A stretch of DNA of 64,000 bases from Microcella daejeonensis (lineage in GTDB: Bacteria > Actinomycetota > Actinomycetes > Actinomycetales > Microbacteriaceae): contig NZ_CP113089.1 of the NCBI RefSeq assembly GCF_026625045.1, positions 1,302,001 to 1,366,000 on the forward strand, given 5' to 3'. Numbering within the stretch: the first letter of the stretch is position 1; the number at the start of each line of letters is the position of its first letter. Positions 7,398-19,705 of this stretch are shown piece after piece. Below the pieces are notes generated by a model, which was given only the letters and a program-made list of their open reading frames with translations, had not been told where the DNA came from and did not search any database. The position numbers were made by a program, and so were the translations under genes.

Positions 7398-8261
7398 TCA
7401 GTCGCCGCGCTTGGTCGCGAACAGCGTGCGGTTCGGCGTCGGCGAGGGCACCGCGGTCTGATCGGTCACGATCGGCGCTCCGGCGATCCAGTTGCGCAGG
7501 TCGCGCCCGCTCGTGACCGTCGCCGGGTGCGGACCGCGCGCCATGAGCCGCGGCATCCACTCCAGGGGCAGGGCGCCGTTCGCGGCCACGAGCACGACGT
7601 TGCCGAAGCGGCGGCCCTTGAGCACGCCCGTCTCGGCGAGCGCGGCCACGTCGTCGAAGACGGTGTCGAGCGTCGCGGCCTGGCTGCGCGCGAACGCCAG
7701 GCCAGGGCCGTCGGCGATGTTGACGGCCACGATCCCGCTCGGCGAGAGGAACCGGCCGAGCTCCTGGTAGAACTCGAGGCTCGTGACGTGCGCCGGGATG
7801 CGCGCGCCGGCGAAGACGTCGACCACGGCGACGTCGACGGCTCCGGTGAGAGCGGCGGGCAGGCGGGCGAGCATGGCACGGGCATCCCCGTACCGGATGC
7901 GGATGCCGCTGCTCCTCGGCAGCGGCAGGTGCTCGCGCACGAAGCCGATGAGCGCCTCGTCGAGCTCGATCACCTGCTGGCGCGAGCCGGGTCGGGTGGC
8001 GTGGATGTACCGGGGCAGCGTCAGCGCGCCCGCGCCCAGATGCAGCGCGGTGAGGGGCTGCCCGGGGTCGCCCCACTCATCGATCACGTGGCCGATGCGC
8101 TGCACGTACTCGAAGAAGAGCCGGCTCGGGTCGTCGAGATCGACGTGCGACTGGGGCGTGCCGTCGACGACGAGCTGGTAGCTGCCCTCGGCCCAGCGGT
8201 CCTCCTCGATGACGGCGCGCAGGCCGCTCGGCAGGACGGTCTCGCGGGGCTCGGAGGGCAT
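7398..8261 (-). CDS. Spermidine synthase-like protein (class I methyltransferase fold)
   Basis: A 287-residue protein with the spermidine synthase-like nucleotide-binding core: ALHLGAGALTLPRYIHATRPGSRQQVIELDE (residues 73-102), RYGDARAML, VDVAVVDVFAGARIPAHVTSLEFYQ and VAVNIADG. True aminopropyltransferases carry an N-terminal tetramerisation domain and a strict polyamine-site motif that are not obvious here. A polyamine or other transferase role is therefore open; such proteins are often only named 'spermidine synthase-like'. ATG start at 8261 is supported by a CACGCT box six bases upstream (leaderless). It is divergent from rpoB. Confidence 0.8.
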   Translation of the reverse strand: MPSEPRETVLPSGLRAVIEEDRWAEGSYQLVVDGTPQSHVDLDDPSRLFFEYVQRIGHVIDEWGDPGQPLTALHLGAGALTLPRYIHATRPGSRQQVIELDEALIGFVREHLPLPRSSGIRIRYGDARAMLARLPAALTGAVDVAVVDVFAGARIPAHVTSLEFYQELGRFLSPSGIVAVNIADGPGLAFARSQAATLDTVFDDVAALAETGVLKGRRFGNVVLVAANGALPLEWMPRLMARGPHPATVTSGRDLRNWIAGAPIVTDQTAVPSPTPNRTLFATKRGD

Positions 8262-8267
8262 GCGATC

Positions 8268-8273
8268 AGCGTG
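8268..8273 (-). promoter_or_regulatory. -10 box of a leaderless promoter (spermidine synthase-like gene)
   Basis: CACGCT on the minus strand, six bases from the ATG; weaker match to TANNNT than the other leaderless boxes. Confidence 0.4.
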
Positions 8274-8342
8274 CCACAGCGGGAGGAGGAGCGGGGATCG
8301 CGCGGTTATAGCGCAGACGGCCAACCAGGTCAAGAATCCGAC

Positions 8343-8372
8343 TGGACACGGCGGGTGGGGCACGCCTAGTAT
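8343..8372 (+). promoter_or_regulatory. Candidate rpoBC promoter
   Basis: TGGACA (8343-8348, 5 of 6 to the -35 consensus), 18-bp spacer, TAGTAT (8367-8372). It would produce a leader of about 190 nt before rpoB. It stands alone: rplJ-rplL are not upstream in this genome. Confidence 0.6.
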
Positions 8373-8394
8373 TGAGGTTTGCGCTCCCGATGAT

Positions 8395-8422
8395 GTCAGC
8401 CGTCACATGACGGTCGGCTGAC
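8395..8422 (+). promoter_or_regulatory. Hairpin in the rpoB leader
   Basis: A 14-bp palindrome (CCGTCA-CA-TGACGG) is enclosed by GTCAG and CTGAC arms, giving a compact stem just downstream of the candidate promoter. It could control transcript stability or early elongation, or be a repressor site. Function unknown. Confidence 0.5.
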
Positions 8423-8568
8423 GTGCCCCGAGTATAGCGGCGGGGTGGGCCCTCGAGGCCCTGACTGGGAACCGGATCCGCGTGCGGATCCGTGCGTTCA
8501 ACTCGACCGTGTTCATCTGTCGCTTCGCCGACGGTATCCGGGCTCCCACGCCCACGGAGGTTAGTTCC

Positions 8569-11500
8569 TTGGCTGCTTCGCGCACCGCTAAGAATTCCCA
8601 GTCCCCCAAGAGCGGCCGCGATGCGTCGCGGCTCTCATTCGCCAAGATCAGCGACACGCTGACCGTCCCCGACCTGCTGGCCCTCCAGACGGAGAGCTTC
8701 GACTGGCTGGTCGGCAACGACATCTGGAAGGCCCGGGTCACCGAGGCCGAGGCCGCCGGCCGCACCGATGTTCCCGGCCGCAGCGGCCTCGAGGAGATCT
8801 TCGAGGAGATCTCCCCGATCGAGGACCTCGGCGAGACGATGCAGCTCTCGTTCACGAACCCCTACCTCGAAGAGCAGAAGTACTCGATCGACGAGTGCAA
8901 GGAGCGCGGCAAGACCTACGCCGCCCCCCTCTACGTCGAGGCCGAGTTCATGAACCACATGACGGGCGAGATCAAGACCCAGACCGTGTTCATGGGCGAC
9001 TTCCCGCTCATGACCGAGCGCGGCACCTTCATCATCAACGGCACCGAGCGCGTCGTCGTGTCGCAGCTCGTGCGCAGCCCGGGCGTCTACTTCGAGCGGT
9101 CGATCGACAAGACCAGCGACAAGGACATCTACACCTCGCGCATCATCCCCAGCCGCGGCGCCTGGCTCGAGTTCGAGATCGACAAGCGCGACCAGGTGGG
9201 CGTGCGCATCGACCGCAAGCGCAAGCAGTCGGTCACCGTCTTCCTCAAGGCCCTCGGCATGACCACCGAGGAGATCCGCGAGGCCTTCGCCGGCTACGAC
9301 TCCATCGAGCAGACGCTCGAGAAGGACACCGTGCTGACGAAGGAGGAGGCGCTCAAGGACATCTACCGCAAGCTCCGTCCGGGAGAGCAGGTCGCCGCCG
9401 AGGCCGCCCGCGCGCTCCTCGACAACTTCTACTTCAACTCCAAGCGCTACGACCTGGCGAAGGTCGGTCGCTACAAGATCAACCGCAAGCTCGGCGTCGA
9501 CGCTCCCCTGAGCGACTCGGTGCTCAGCGTCGAGGACATCGTGGCGACCATCCGCTACATGGTCTCGCTGCACGAGGGCCGCACGACCCTGCCCGGCCAG
9601 CGCGACGGCAAGCCCGTCGAGCTGCGCCTCGACGTGGACGACATCGACCACTTCGGCAACCGTCGCATCCGCGCCGTGGGCGAGCTCATCCAGAACCAGG
9701 TGCGCACCGGTCTCAGCCGCATGGAGCGCGTGGTGCGCGAGCGCATGACGACGCAGGACATCGAGGCGATCACCCCGCAGACCCTGATCAACGTGCGCCC
9801 CGTCGTGGCCGCGATCAAGGAGTTCTTCGGCACCTCGCAGCTGTCGCAGTTCATGGATCAGAACAACCCGCTCGCGGGCCTGACCCACAAGCGCCGCCTC
9901 TCGGCCCTCGGCCCGGGCGGTCTGAGCCGCGAGCGCGCGGGCGTCGAGGTGCGCGACGTGCACCCCTCGCACTACGGCCGCATGTGCCCCATCGAGACCC
10001 CGGAAGGCCCGAACATCGGCCTCATCGGCTCGCTCGCCTCGTTCGCGCGCATCAACGCGTTCGGCTTCATCGAGACGCCGTACCGCCGCGTGGTCAAGGG
10101 CAAGGTCACCGAGCAGATCGACTACCTGACCGCCAGCGAGGAGGACGACTTCGTCGTCGCCCAGGCCGGTGCTCCGCTGTCGAAGGACGGCAAGTTCGTC
10201 GAGGACCGCGTCCTCGTCCGCCGCAAGGGCGGCGAGGTCGAGCTCGTCCCGAACGAGCAGGTCAACTACATGGACGTCTCGCCGCGCCAGATGGTGTCGG
10301 TCGCGACCTCGCTCATCCCCTTCCTCGAGCACGACGATGCGAACCGCGCGCTCATGGGCGCCAACATGCAGCGTCAGGCCGTTCCGCTGCTCCGCTCCGA
10401 GTCGCCGCTCGTCGGCACCGGCATGGAGGGCTACGCGGCCGTCGACGCGGGTGACGTCATCACCAACGAGAAGGCGGGCGTCGTCGCCGAGGTCTCGGCC
10501 GACGTCGTCACCGTCCAGCTCGACGAGGGCGGCACGCAGCAGTACTTCCTGCGCAAGTTCGACCGCTCGAACCAGGGTACGAACTACAACCACCGCGTCG
10601 TCGTCAGCGCGGGCGACCGCGTCGAGGCCGGCGAGGTCATCGCCGACGGCCCCGCGACGGAGAACGGCGAGCTCGCGCTCGGCAAGAACCTCCTCGTGGC
10701 GTTCATGTCGTGGGAGGGTCACAACTTCGAGGACGCGATCATCCTCAGCCAGAACCTCGTGAAGGACGACACGCTCTCGTCGATCCACATCGAGGAGTAC
10801 GAGGTGGATGCCCGCGACACGAAGCTCGGCAAGGAGGAGATCACCCGTGACCTCCCCAACGTCAGCCCCGACCTGCTGGCCGACCTCGACGAGCGCGGCA
10901 TCATCCGCATCGGCGCCGAGGTCCGCCCCGGCGACATCCTCGTCGGCAAGGTCACGCCCAAGGGCGAGACCGAGCTCTCGGCCGAGGAGCGCCTGCTGCG
11001 CGCGATCTTCAACGAGAAGTCGCGCGAGGTTCGCGACACCTCGCTGAAGGTGCCCCACGGCGAGCAGGGCACCGTCATCGGCGTCAAGGAGTTCAGCGCC
11101 GACAACGACGACGAGCTCGGCTCGGGCGTCAACCAGCGCGTGGTCGTCTACATCGCCCAGAAGCGCAAGATCAGCGAGGGCGACAAGCTCGCCGGCCGCC
11201 ACGGCAACAAGGGCGTCATCTCGAAGATCCTGCCCGTCGAGGACATGCCGTTCCTCGAGGACGGCACGCCGGTCGACATCGTGCTCAACCCGCTCGGCGT
11301 CCCCGGCCGCATGAACTTCGGCCAGGTCCTCGAGATCCACCTCGGCTGGGCCGCGTCGCGCGGCTGGAAGGTCGACGGAGCGCCCGAGTGGGCGAACCGT
11401 CTGCCCGAGGTCGCCCGCGAGGCCGCGCCCGGCACCAAGGTCGCCACCCCGGTGTTCGACGGTGCCAGCGAGGAGGAGATCGCCGGTCTGCTCGACTCGA

Positions 11501-12060
11501 CGACCCCCAACCGCGACGGCGTGCGCATGATCGACTCGACCGGTAAGGCCCGTCTCTTCGACGGCCGCTCGGGCGAGCCGTTCCCCGACCCGATCTCGGT
11601 GGGCTACATGTACATCCTGAAGCTGCACCACCTCGTGGACGACAAGATCCACGCGCGCTCGACGGGCCCGTACTCGATGATCACCCAGCAGCCGCTCGGC
11701 GGTAAGGCCCAGTTCGGCGGCCAGCGCTTCGGTGAGATGGAGGTCTGGGCGCTCGAGGCGTACGGCGCGGCCTACGCGCTGCAGGAGCTGCTGACGATCA
11801 AGTCCGACGACATCCTCGGCCGCGTGAAGGTGTACGAGTCGATCGTCAAGGGCGAGAACATCCAGGAGCCGGGTATCCCCGAGAGCTTCAAGGTGCTCAT
11901 CAAGGAGATGCAGTCGCTCTGCCTGAACGTCGAGGTGCTCTCGGCCGACGGCACCGCGGTGAGCCTCAAGGACAACGACGACGAGGTCTTCCGCGCAGCG
12001 GAGGAGCTCGGCATCAACATCTCCTCCCGCTTCGAGTCCTCGTCCATCGACGAGATCTGA
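8569..12060 (+). CDS. rpoB: DNA-directed RNA polymerase subunit beta
   Basis: Catalytic beta subunit of RNA polymerase, 1163 residues, normal length for actinobacteria. The rifampicin cluster (about residues 423-450: [24 protein letters not shown]) carries the Asp, His and Ser residues of sensitive enzymes. The [20 protein letters not shown] and [15 protein letters not shown] blocks and the C-terminal beta-clamp [20 protein letters not shown] are intact. Start chosen as TTG at 8569 because GGAGG (8556-8560) is eight bases upstream and translation then begins (M)[11 protein letters not shown], as in relatives; an upstream in-frame GTG lacks a site. It is co-transcribed with rpoC 53 bp downstream. 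Confidence 0.97.
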   Translation: MAASRTAKNSQSPKSGRDASRLSFAKISDTLTVPDLLALQTESFDWLVGNDIWKARVTEAEAAGRTDVPGRSGLEEIFEEISPIEDLGETMQLSFTNPYLEEQKYSIDECKERGKTYAAPLYVEAEFMNHMTGEIKTQTVFMGDFPLMTERGTFIINGTERVVVSQLVRSPGVYFERSIDKTSDKDIYTSRIIPSRGAWLEFEIDKRDQVGVRIDRKRKQSVTVFLKALGMTTEEIREAFAGYDSIEQTLEKDTVLTKEEALKDIYRKLRPGEQVAAEAARALLDNFYFNSKRYDLAKVGRYKINRKLGVDAPLSDSVLSVEDIVATIRYMVSLHEGRTTLPGQRDGKPVELRLDVDDIDHFGNRRIRAVGELIQNQVRTGLSRMERVVRERMTTQDIEAITPQTLINVRPVVAAIKEFFGTSQLSQFMDQNNPLAGLTHKRRLSALGPGGLSRERAGVEVRDVHPSHYGRMCPIETPEGPNIGLIGSLASFARINAFGFIETPYRRVVKGKVTEQIDYLTASEEDDFVVAQAGAPLSKDGKFVEDRVLVRRKGGEVELVPNEQVNYMDVSPRQMVSVATSLIPFLEHDDANRALMGANMQRQAVPLLRSESPLVGTGMEGYAAVDAGDVITNEKAGVVAEVSADVVTVQLDEGGTQQYFLRKFDRSNQGTNYNHRVVVSAGDRVEAGEVIADGPATENGELALGKNLLVAFMSWEGHNFEDAIILSQNLVKDDTLSSIHIEEYEVDARDTKLGKEEITRDLPNVSPDLLADLDERGIIRIGAEVRPGDILVGKVTPKGETELSAEERLLRAIFNEKSREVRDTSLKVPHGEQGTVIGVKEFSADNDDELGSGVNQRVVVYIAQKRKISEGDKLAGRHGNKGVISKILPVEDMPFLEDGTPVDIVLNPLGVPGRMNFGQVLEIHLGWAASRGWKVDGAPEWANRLPEVAREAAPGTKVATPVFDGASEEEIAGLLDSTTPNRDGVRMIDSTGKARLFDGRSGEPFPDPISVGYMYILKLHHLVDDKIHARSTGPYSMITQQPLGGKAQFGGQRFGEMEVWALEAYGAAYALQELLTIKSDDILGRVKVYESIVKGENIQEPGIPESFKVLIKEMQSLCLNVEVLSADGTAVSLKDNDDEVFRAAEELGINISSRFESSSIDEI

Positions 12061-12113
12061 TCCGGGCCTCACCGCCTCACTGACTGACGTTTTAACGGAA
12101 GAAGAGAACACAC

Positions 12114-15962
<3,849 letters not shown>

Positions 15963-15982
15963 GCGCTCCGGAGCACCCCTCT

Positions 15983-16016
15983 CGAACGGCCCTCGCCTCA
16001 CGGCGGGGGCCGTTCG
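15983..16016 (+). terminator. rpoBC terminator hairpin
   Basis: Arms CGAACGGCCCTCGCC and GGCGGGGGCCGTTCG, 15 bp with one G-T pair, loop TCAC. It starts 20 bp after the rpoC stop. No T-run follows, as is common in high-GC actinobacteria. Confidence 0.8.
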
Positions 16017-16041
16017 GCGTTGGCGGGCGCCGGTGCGGGTC

Positions 16042-16088
16042 ATGGGGAGCGGTCCCCATCGCATCAGAGGCGGCCGGCCCCCTACAGT
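16042..16088 (+). promoter_or_regulatory. T7-locus box 1: palindrome plus -10
   Basis: ATGGGGA-GCGG-TCCCCAT (16042-16059), then 23 bp to a TACAGT -10 box (16083-16088). This is the first of four copies of the same arrangement in the type VII-like locus. The palindrome centre is near -44/-45 relative to the inferred start site, a position typical for an activator. It drives the micro-ORF and membrane protein unit at 16127-17144. Confidence 0.7.
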
Positions 16089-16126
16089 CGTGAGGGAAGC
16101 ACTGGACCGACCAGGAGGAGGTGGAT

Positions 16127-16198
16127 GTGGCGTCGGATGCGGGCGTCGGTATCCACGACGACGTCATCACCAGGCGGCTGCGCGGCGGAGCGCCGTGA
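16127..16198 (+). CDS. Micro-ORF 1 (23 aa), coupled leader peptide candidate
   Basis: A 23-codon frame starting GTG, nine bases after a strong GGAGGAGG site (16114-16121). It begins MASDAGVGIHDDV and its TGA overlaps the GTG of micro-ORF 2 by four bases. It is the first potential reading frame after box 1. No homology is recognised. It could be a real peptide or a translation-coupling leader. A longer in-frame alternative to the main protein starts at the nearby ATG (16125) but would be Ser/Thr/Arg-rich and unlike the rest. Confidence 0.4.
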   Translation: MASDAGVGIHDDVITRRLRGGAP

Positions 16199-16263
16199 GC
16201 GACCAGATCGTCGGCACGTTCCCGTGGGATCCGACGGTGGAGACCGCCCGATGGCGGCGATGA
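16195..16263 (+). CDS. Micro-ORF 2 (22 aa), coupled leader peptide candidate
   Basis: GTG start overlapping the stop of micro-ORF 1 (GTGA). It encodes MSDQIVGTFPWDPTVETARW plus two Arg and ends with TGA overlapping the ATG of the next gene at 16260 (ATGA). Its composition (Trp, Pro, acidic residues) is protein-like rather than Arg/Ala shadow. Function unknown. Confidence 0.42.
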   Translation: MSDQIVGTFPWDPTVETARWRR

Positions 16264-17144
16264 AGCGGTGGCTCGACGAGATCCGTTCCGTGCCGAAGTC
16301 GGCGGAGACCGCGGTGCACGAGGCCGAGTTCGTGGTGCTCGACGATCATCGCTCGATCCGCCACCGGGTGAGTGGCGTGGGCGTCACGACGGTCATCCGC
16401 ATCCGGAGCGCGCTCGACGATGCCGCATCCCCCCGGCTGACCGGCGGCCTGGGACGAGCGCTCTGGCAGCTGGGCATCCTGCTCTCGATCGTCGCGTCGG
16501 CCTTCGGGCTCGCGGCACTGCGCGGGCGCCGGTCGATCGAAGCGGACACCCTCGATGGTGCGGCCCCGGACGTGCTGACGGGTGCGGTGGTCTGCCTCCT
16601 GCTCCTGGCCGGGCAGATCTGGTTGGTCCGCAGAGCGCACGACCGGAGATCCCCGGTCGAGTACGCCCTCGTGTTCCTCGCCGTGCTGCTCTCGATCATG
16701 GGCGCCTTGCTGGTGGCGCGGGCGCTCCTCGAGCGACCGGACGATCCGCTCCCGTACCTCGCGGTCGCCGCCGTGGTCTTCGGGGTGGCGGCGGCGCACC
16801 TGGCGGGCGGCGCGCACGCGCGCCGCGTGAGGAGGCGGCTGGATGAGGACGATGCGCCTCTCCGCCCGCGGATCGCGAAGCCTCGGGCGTCTGGCGGCCG
16901 CGTGGACCGCATCGTGAGCCGCGCTGAGAAGCAGGTGCGCGCCCTGCTCTCCTCCCTCGCACAGGAGGAGCGCGACCGCTTGCGGGCCGAGCTGCAGAGG
17001 GCGTTGGATGAGCTGCGACGCCGAGGCGTGCTGAGCGACGATGAGCTCGCTGCCGCTCGCAACGCCGAGCTCGGGATGGCGACGATCAGGATGGTCGCTG
17101 ATCGGGCGCGTCGGGGGATGCTCGAGTTCGACCCGGACAACTGA
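16260..17144 (+). CDS. Four-TM membrane protein of the type VII-like locus
   Basis: About 294 residues, unknown family. An N-terminal cytosolic part (MKRWLDEIRSVPKSAE) is followed by four hydrophobic helices in two hairpins: LGILLSIVASAFGLAAL, VLTGAVVCLLLLAGQIWLV, YALVFLAVLLSIMGALLVA and YLAVAAVVFGVAAAHLAGG. A charged helical tail with coiled-coil character follows (ELQRALDELRRRGVLSDDELAAARNAELGMA). The same plan recurs in nine other proteins of this locus. Start at 16260 is preferred because ATGA overlaps the preceding micro-ORF; ATG 16251 is in the same frame and has GGTGGAG upstream. It probably belongs to the membrane part of the secretion machine or its regulation. Confidence 0.72.
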   Translation: MKRWLDEIRSVPKSAETAVHEAEFVVLDDHRSIRHRVSGVGVTTVIRIRSALDDAASPRLTGGLGRALWQLGILLSIVASAFGLAALRGRRSIEADTLDGAAPDVLTGAVVCLLLLAGQIWLVRRAHDRRSPVEYALVFLAVLLSIMGALLVARALLERPDDPLPYLAVAAVVFGVAAAHLAGGAHARRVRRRLDEDDAPLRPRIAKPRASGGRVDRIVSRAEKQVRALLSSLAQEERDRLRAELQRALDELRRRGVLSDDELAAARNAELGMATIRMVADRARRGMLEFDPDN

Positions 17145-17193
17145 ACGAGGTCCGTCCCGCGCAGTCGTTCACCGGCTGGCGTGGATCGTCGCG

Positions 17194-17240
17194 ATGGTGA
17201 CCGCTCCCCATCGCCGACGAGTCGAGCGCGACTCTACGAT
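17194..17240 (+). promoter_or_regulatory. T7-locus box 2: palindrome plus -10
   Basis: ATGGTGA-CCGC-TCCCCAT (17194-17211; one arm mismatch), then 23 bp to TACGAT (17235-17240). Identical geometry to box 1. It drives the run from 17294 through the EssC-like gene. Confidence 0.65.
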
Positions 17241-17293
17241 GGGGTGCGGCGGGTCCAGAGAGTCGCCGGGAGCATCCAGGGGGAGGAGGCGGC

Positions 17294-18340
17294 ATGACCG
17301 ACGCGGCATCGCCTGCCCACGCTGAGAGTTCCGGCACCGCCCCCGAAGCGTCCACCGGCGCTGATCGGAAGGGGAGTGACGCGATCGATCCGCCGACGGG
17401 CACTCCCGTCGTGGAGTGGGCGCGCTCCGTGGTCCGGGCCCAGTTCGCGCTCGAGCGGGTCGAGTTCGATCGGCGCTCGCTCGAGATGCTCCCCGAGTAC
17501 CGGGCGGAAGTCGACGCACTCGCTCAGCGCACCGCAGCGCAGATGCGAGCGGCCGCGCTCGATCGTCTCCAGGAGCAGCTGACGGCCCGCCCGCATCTGC
17601 GCGAGGTCCTCCGCCCCTCCGCGTTCAGCCTGGCCCTGCAGGTTCTCGCGGTCCTCCTCGCGGCGGGTGCTGCCGCCGTCTTTCTGACCCGCAGCGGCGT
17701 CGATCCGGAGTGGGCGCTCCCCGTCGCGGCACTCCTGCACCTGTCCGCGGCCCTCATCGTCGGTGGCGTGACGCTGCGGACCATCGTCGCCGGGCCGCCC
17801 CCGACATTCCTCCGCCGGGTAGTCGTGCTCGTCGTCGGCACGGCGATCCCGGGTGTCGTCATCGGGGCGCTGATGGACGGCGCGACGGATCCGGCCCTGC
17901 GCCTCTGGTGGTGGATGCTCGTCGCGAGCGCCACGCTCTCACTGGTCGTCCTCGCCGCGCTCGTCCGCAGCTGGGTCTCGCTCGGTACGGCCGGCCGTTC
18001 CCGGGTCGCCGCCGAGGTGCAGGAGTGGCTCGAGGTCGTGCGCCTCGAGCACTCGGCGGCCATCGCTCGCGCGGCCGCCGAGCTCGACGCGCTCTGGAGC
18101 GCCGTCGACGAGCCGCGCCGACTCGCCGTGGCGGAGGCGCGCGATGCCGCGGTGGCGGTGCTCGACGCGCGCGGCTTCCACGAGGAGGCCGCACCGCTCC
18201 GCACGGCTGTTCCCGGTGCCGTGGCGGTGGATGCCGCGATCGCCCCATCGCTCGCCGCATGGGGCGCCGGCTCTCAGGAGCCGACCAGCGCCCGTCTCGT
18301 CCCCGCCTCCGTGCCCGGCGAGCGCCCGGAGACAGCATGA
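17294..18340 (+). CDS. Four-TM membrane protein of the type VII-like locus
   Basis: 348 residues, unknown family. A disordered Ala/Ser N-terminus and a helical segment (WARSVVRAQFALERVEFDRRS to LDRLQEQL) precede four TM helices: FSLALQVLAVLLAAGAAAVFL, WALPVAALLHLSAALIVGG, VVVLVVGTAIPGVVIGAL and WWWMLVASATLSLVVLAAL. A long cytosolic helical tail follows, with EVQEWLEVVRLEHSAAIARAA. Architecture matches the 16260 protein and the seven-copy array, though sequence similarity is faint. The start has a GGGGGAGGAGG site. The stop overlaps micro-ORF 3, which bridges to the RDD-FHA gene. Confidence 0.78.
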   Translation: MTDAASPAHAESSGTAPEASTGADRKGSDAIDPPTGTPVVEWARSVVRAQFALERVEFDRRSLEMLPEYRAEVDALAQRTAAQMRAAALDRLQEQLTARPHLREVLRPSAFSLALQVLAVLLAAGAAAVFLTRSGVDPEWALPVAALLHLSAALIVGGVTLRTIVAGPPPTFLRRVVVLVVGTAIPGVVIGALMDGATDPALRLWWWMLVASATLSLVVLAALVRSWVSLGTAGRSRVAAEVQEWLEVVRLEHSAAIARAAAELDALWSAVDEPRRLAVAEARDAAVAVLDARGFHEEAAPLRTAVPGAVAVDAAIAPSLAAWGAGSQEPTSARLVPASVPGERPETA

Positions 18341-18390
18341 GCGCGGCTGACCTATCGGTAGCATCGACCGTCCCCGTCGATGAGCAATGA
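18337..18390 (+). CDS. Micro-ORF 3 (17 aa) bridging two genes
   Basis: Encodes MSAADLSVASTVPVDEQ. Its ATG overlaps the upstream TGA (ATGA) and its own TGA overlaps the ATG of the RDD-FHA gene (ATGA). A ribosome could step through without leaving the mRNA. Whether the peptide itself matters is unknown. The N-terminal SAADL resembles the start of the array proteins (SDADL, SAAEL). Confidence 0.4.
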   Translation: MSAADLSVASTVPVDEQ

Positions 18391-19646
18391 CCAGTAACGG
18401 AGCCCGCGTGCCGATCACCGCCGAGGTCGACGACGACGCCCCGACGCCGGGGCTGCGTGACGACGGCACGCCCGATCCGGCCTATGCCGAGGGGCTCGGG
18501 CTGCGGCCCGCCGGCACCGGGCGGCGCGCCGCCGCCTTCGCGATCGACGCCGCCGCCTGGGCGGTGCTGAGCAGCCCCGCCGTCATCGGCGTGCTGCTGG
18601 TGCTGCCGGTGCTGCTCGAGTCCGCATCCCCCGCCGACCCCGCCGCCCTTCTCGAGGCGCTGGCCGGCAGCCTGGTCCTCATCCTCGTGGGGCAGGGGCT
18701 GACGATCGCCTTCGGGCTCGTGCAGCTGATCCTCCACGGCCGCCGCGGGGTCACCCTCGGCAAGGCGCTCATGGGGCTGCGCTCGGTGAACGTCGCCGCC
18801 TTCGGGCCTCCCGGCTTCTGGCGCGTCGTGCTGCGCGCCCTCGTGCTGCAGCTCTCGACGATGCTGCTGGTCGTCGCGGGCCCCGCGCTGCTGTTCGCCT
18901 CGGGGCTGTGGGATGCGGAGGGCCGGGGTCGCAGCTGGCTCGACCGTCTCGCGCGCGCCTGGGTGATCGATGCGCGCCGCGGACTCGACCCGTTCGACGC
19001 GAAGGCGATGCGCCACGCGCGCAAGGCCTACGAGACGCCCGAGCGCGACGCGGCCGCCCCCATGCCCTCGCTCGCGACGATCGGAGGAGCGCCGACCGCC
19101 TTCGTCCCGGTGCAGCGCTCCAACTCGGGGGTCGTGTCAGGCACGCCGGAGGCGTCGCGGTGGGCTCCGCCGCCCTCGCCCGTCGAGGCGGGGGTCGCCC
19201 CGGCAGCCCCTCTCCCGCCGGCAGCCCCGACGCCGGTCGCCCCTGCCGCGGTGGTGCCCGCCGCACCTGCCGCGCCACTCGCCCCGGCGGCACCCTCAGC
19301 CCCGTCCGCGCCCTCCGCCGCGAGCCTGCACTTCGACGACGGCACGGTCGTGCCGGTGCCCCGCGCGGCCCTGCTCGGGCGCGACCCCGAGCCCCGGGCG
19401 GGCGAGCACGCCGACCTGCTGCTGCCCCTCGTCGACGCGAGCATGCAGCTCTCGAAGACGCATGCCGCGTTCGGCATCGATCCGGCTCTCGGCTTCTGGA
19501 TGCTCGACCGCGGCTCGTCGAACGGCACGCGCGCGACCTCGGCGGCGGGCGAGCTCGTGCTGACGCCGGGCGAGCGGACGAGCATCCCGCCCGGCAGCAC
19601 GGTCGCCGTCGGTGGCCGCACCTTCCGCGTGGTCGCCGAGCCGTGA
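18387..19646 (+). CDS. RDD-domain membrane protein with C-terminal FHA domain
   Basis: 419 residues. Residues about 38-200 form an RDD-type membrane domain (GTGRRAAAFAIDAAAWAVL, GVTLGKALMGLRSV, ARAWVIDARRGLDPFDAKAM) with hydrophobic helices at about 48-70, 88-112 and 155-172. A Pro/Ala-rich linker of roughly 90 residues leads to a C-terminal FHA domain with LLGRDP, SKTHAAF and LDRGSSNGT, i.e. the phosphothreonine-binding Arg, Ser and Asn-Gly loop. RDD-FHA proteins accompany WXG100/FtsK loci in actinobacteria and suggest Ser/Thr-kinase input. ATG 18387 overlaps micro-ORF 3; GTG 18408 with GGAG upstream is an alternative start. Confidence 0.85.
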   Translation: MTSNGARVPITAEVDDDAPTPGLRDDGTPDPAYAEGLGLRPAGTGRRAAAFAIDAAAWAVLSSPAVIGVLLVLPVLLESASPADPAALLEALAGSLVLILVGQGLTIAFGLVQLILHGRRGVTLGKALMGLRSVNVAAFGPPGFWRVVLRALVLQLSTMLLVVAGPALLFASGLWDAEGRGRSWLDRLARAWVIDARRGLDPFDAKAMRHARKAYETPERDAAAPMPSLATIGGAPTAFVPVQRSNSGVVSGTPEASRWAPPPSPVEAGVAPAAPLPPAAPTPVAPAAVVPAAPAAPLAPAAPSAPSAPSAASLHFDDGTVVPVPRAALLGRDPEPRAGEHADLLLPLVDASMQLSKTHAAFGIDPALGFWMLDRGSSNGTRATSAAGELVLTPGERTSIPPGSTVAVGGRTFRVVAEP

Positions 19647-19705
19647 CCGACCCCGGCCGCACCCGCACCCACCAGACCCCCGACGCCCCGAGAGGCATCC
19701 GATGA
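19643..19705 (+). CDS. Micro-ORF 4 (20 aa) bridging two genes
   Basis: GTG start overlaps the RDD-FHA stop (GTGA); it encodes MTDPGRTRTHQTPDAPRGIR and its TGA overlaps the ATG of the EssC-like gene (ATGA). It fills the whole 55-bp gap. It is likely to act in translational coupling, since the EssC-like gene has only a modest GAGAGG site of its own. Confidence 0.4.
   Translation: MTDPGRTRTHQTPDAPRGIR

Noticed and set aside
18363..18381. Small inverted repeat ATCGAC-N7-GTCGAT before the RDD-FHA gene
   Set aside because: Arms are only six bases, within micro-ORF 3, and do not match the T7-locus box; not enough to call a site.
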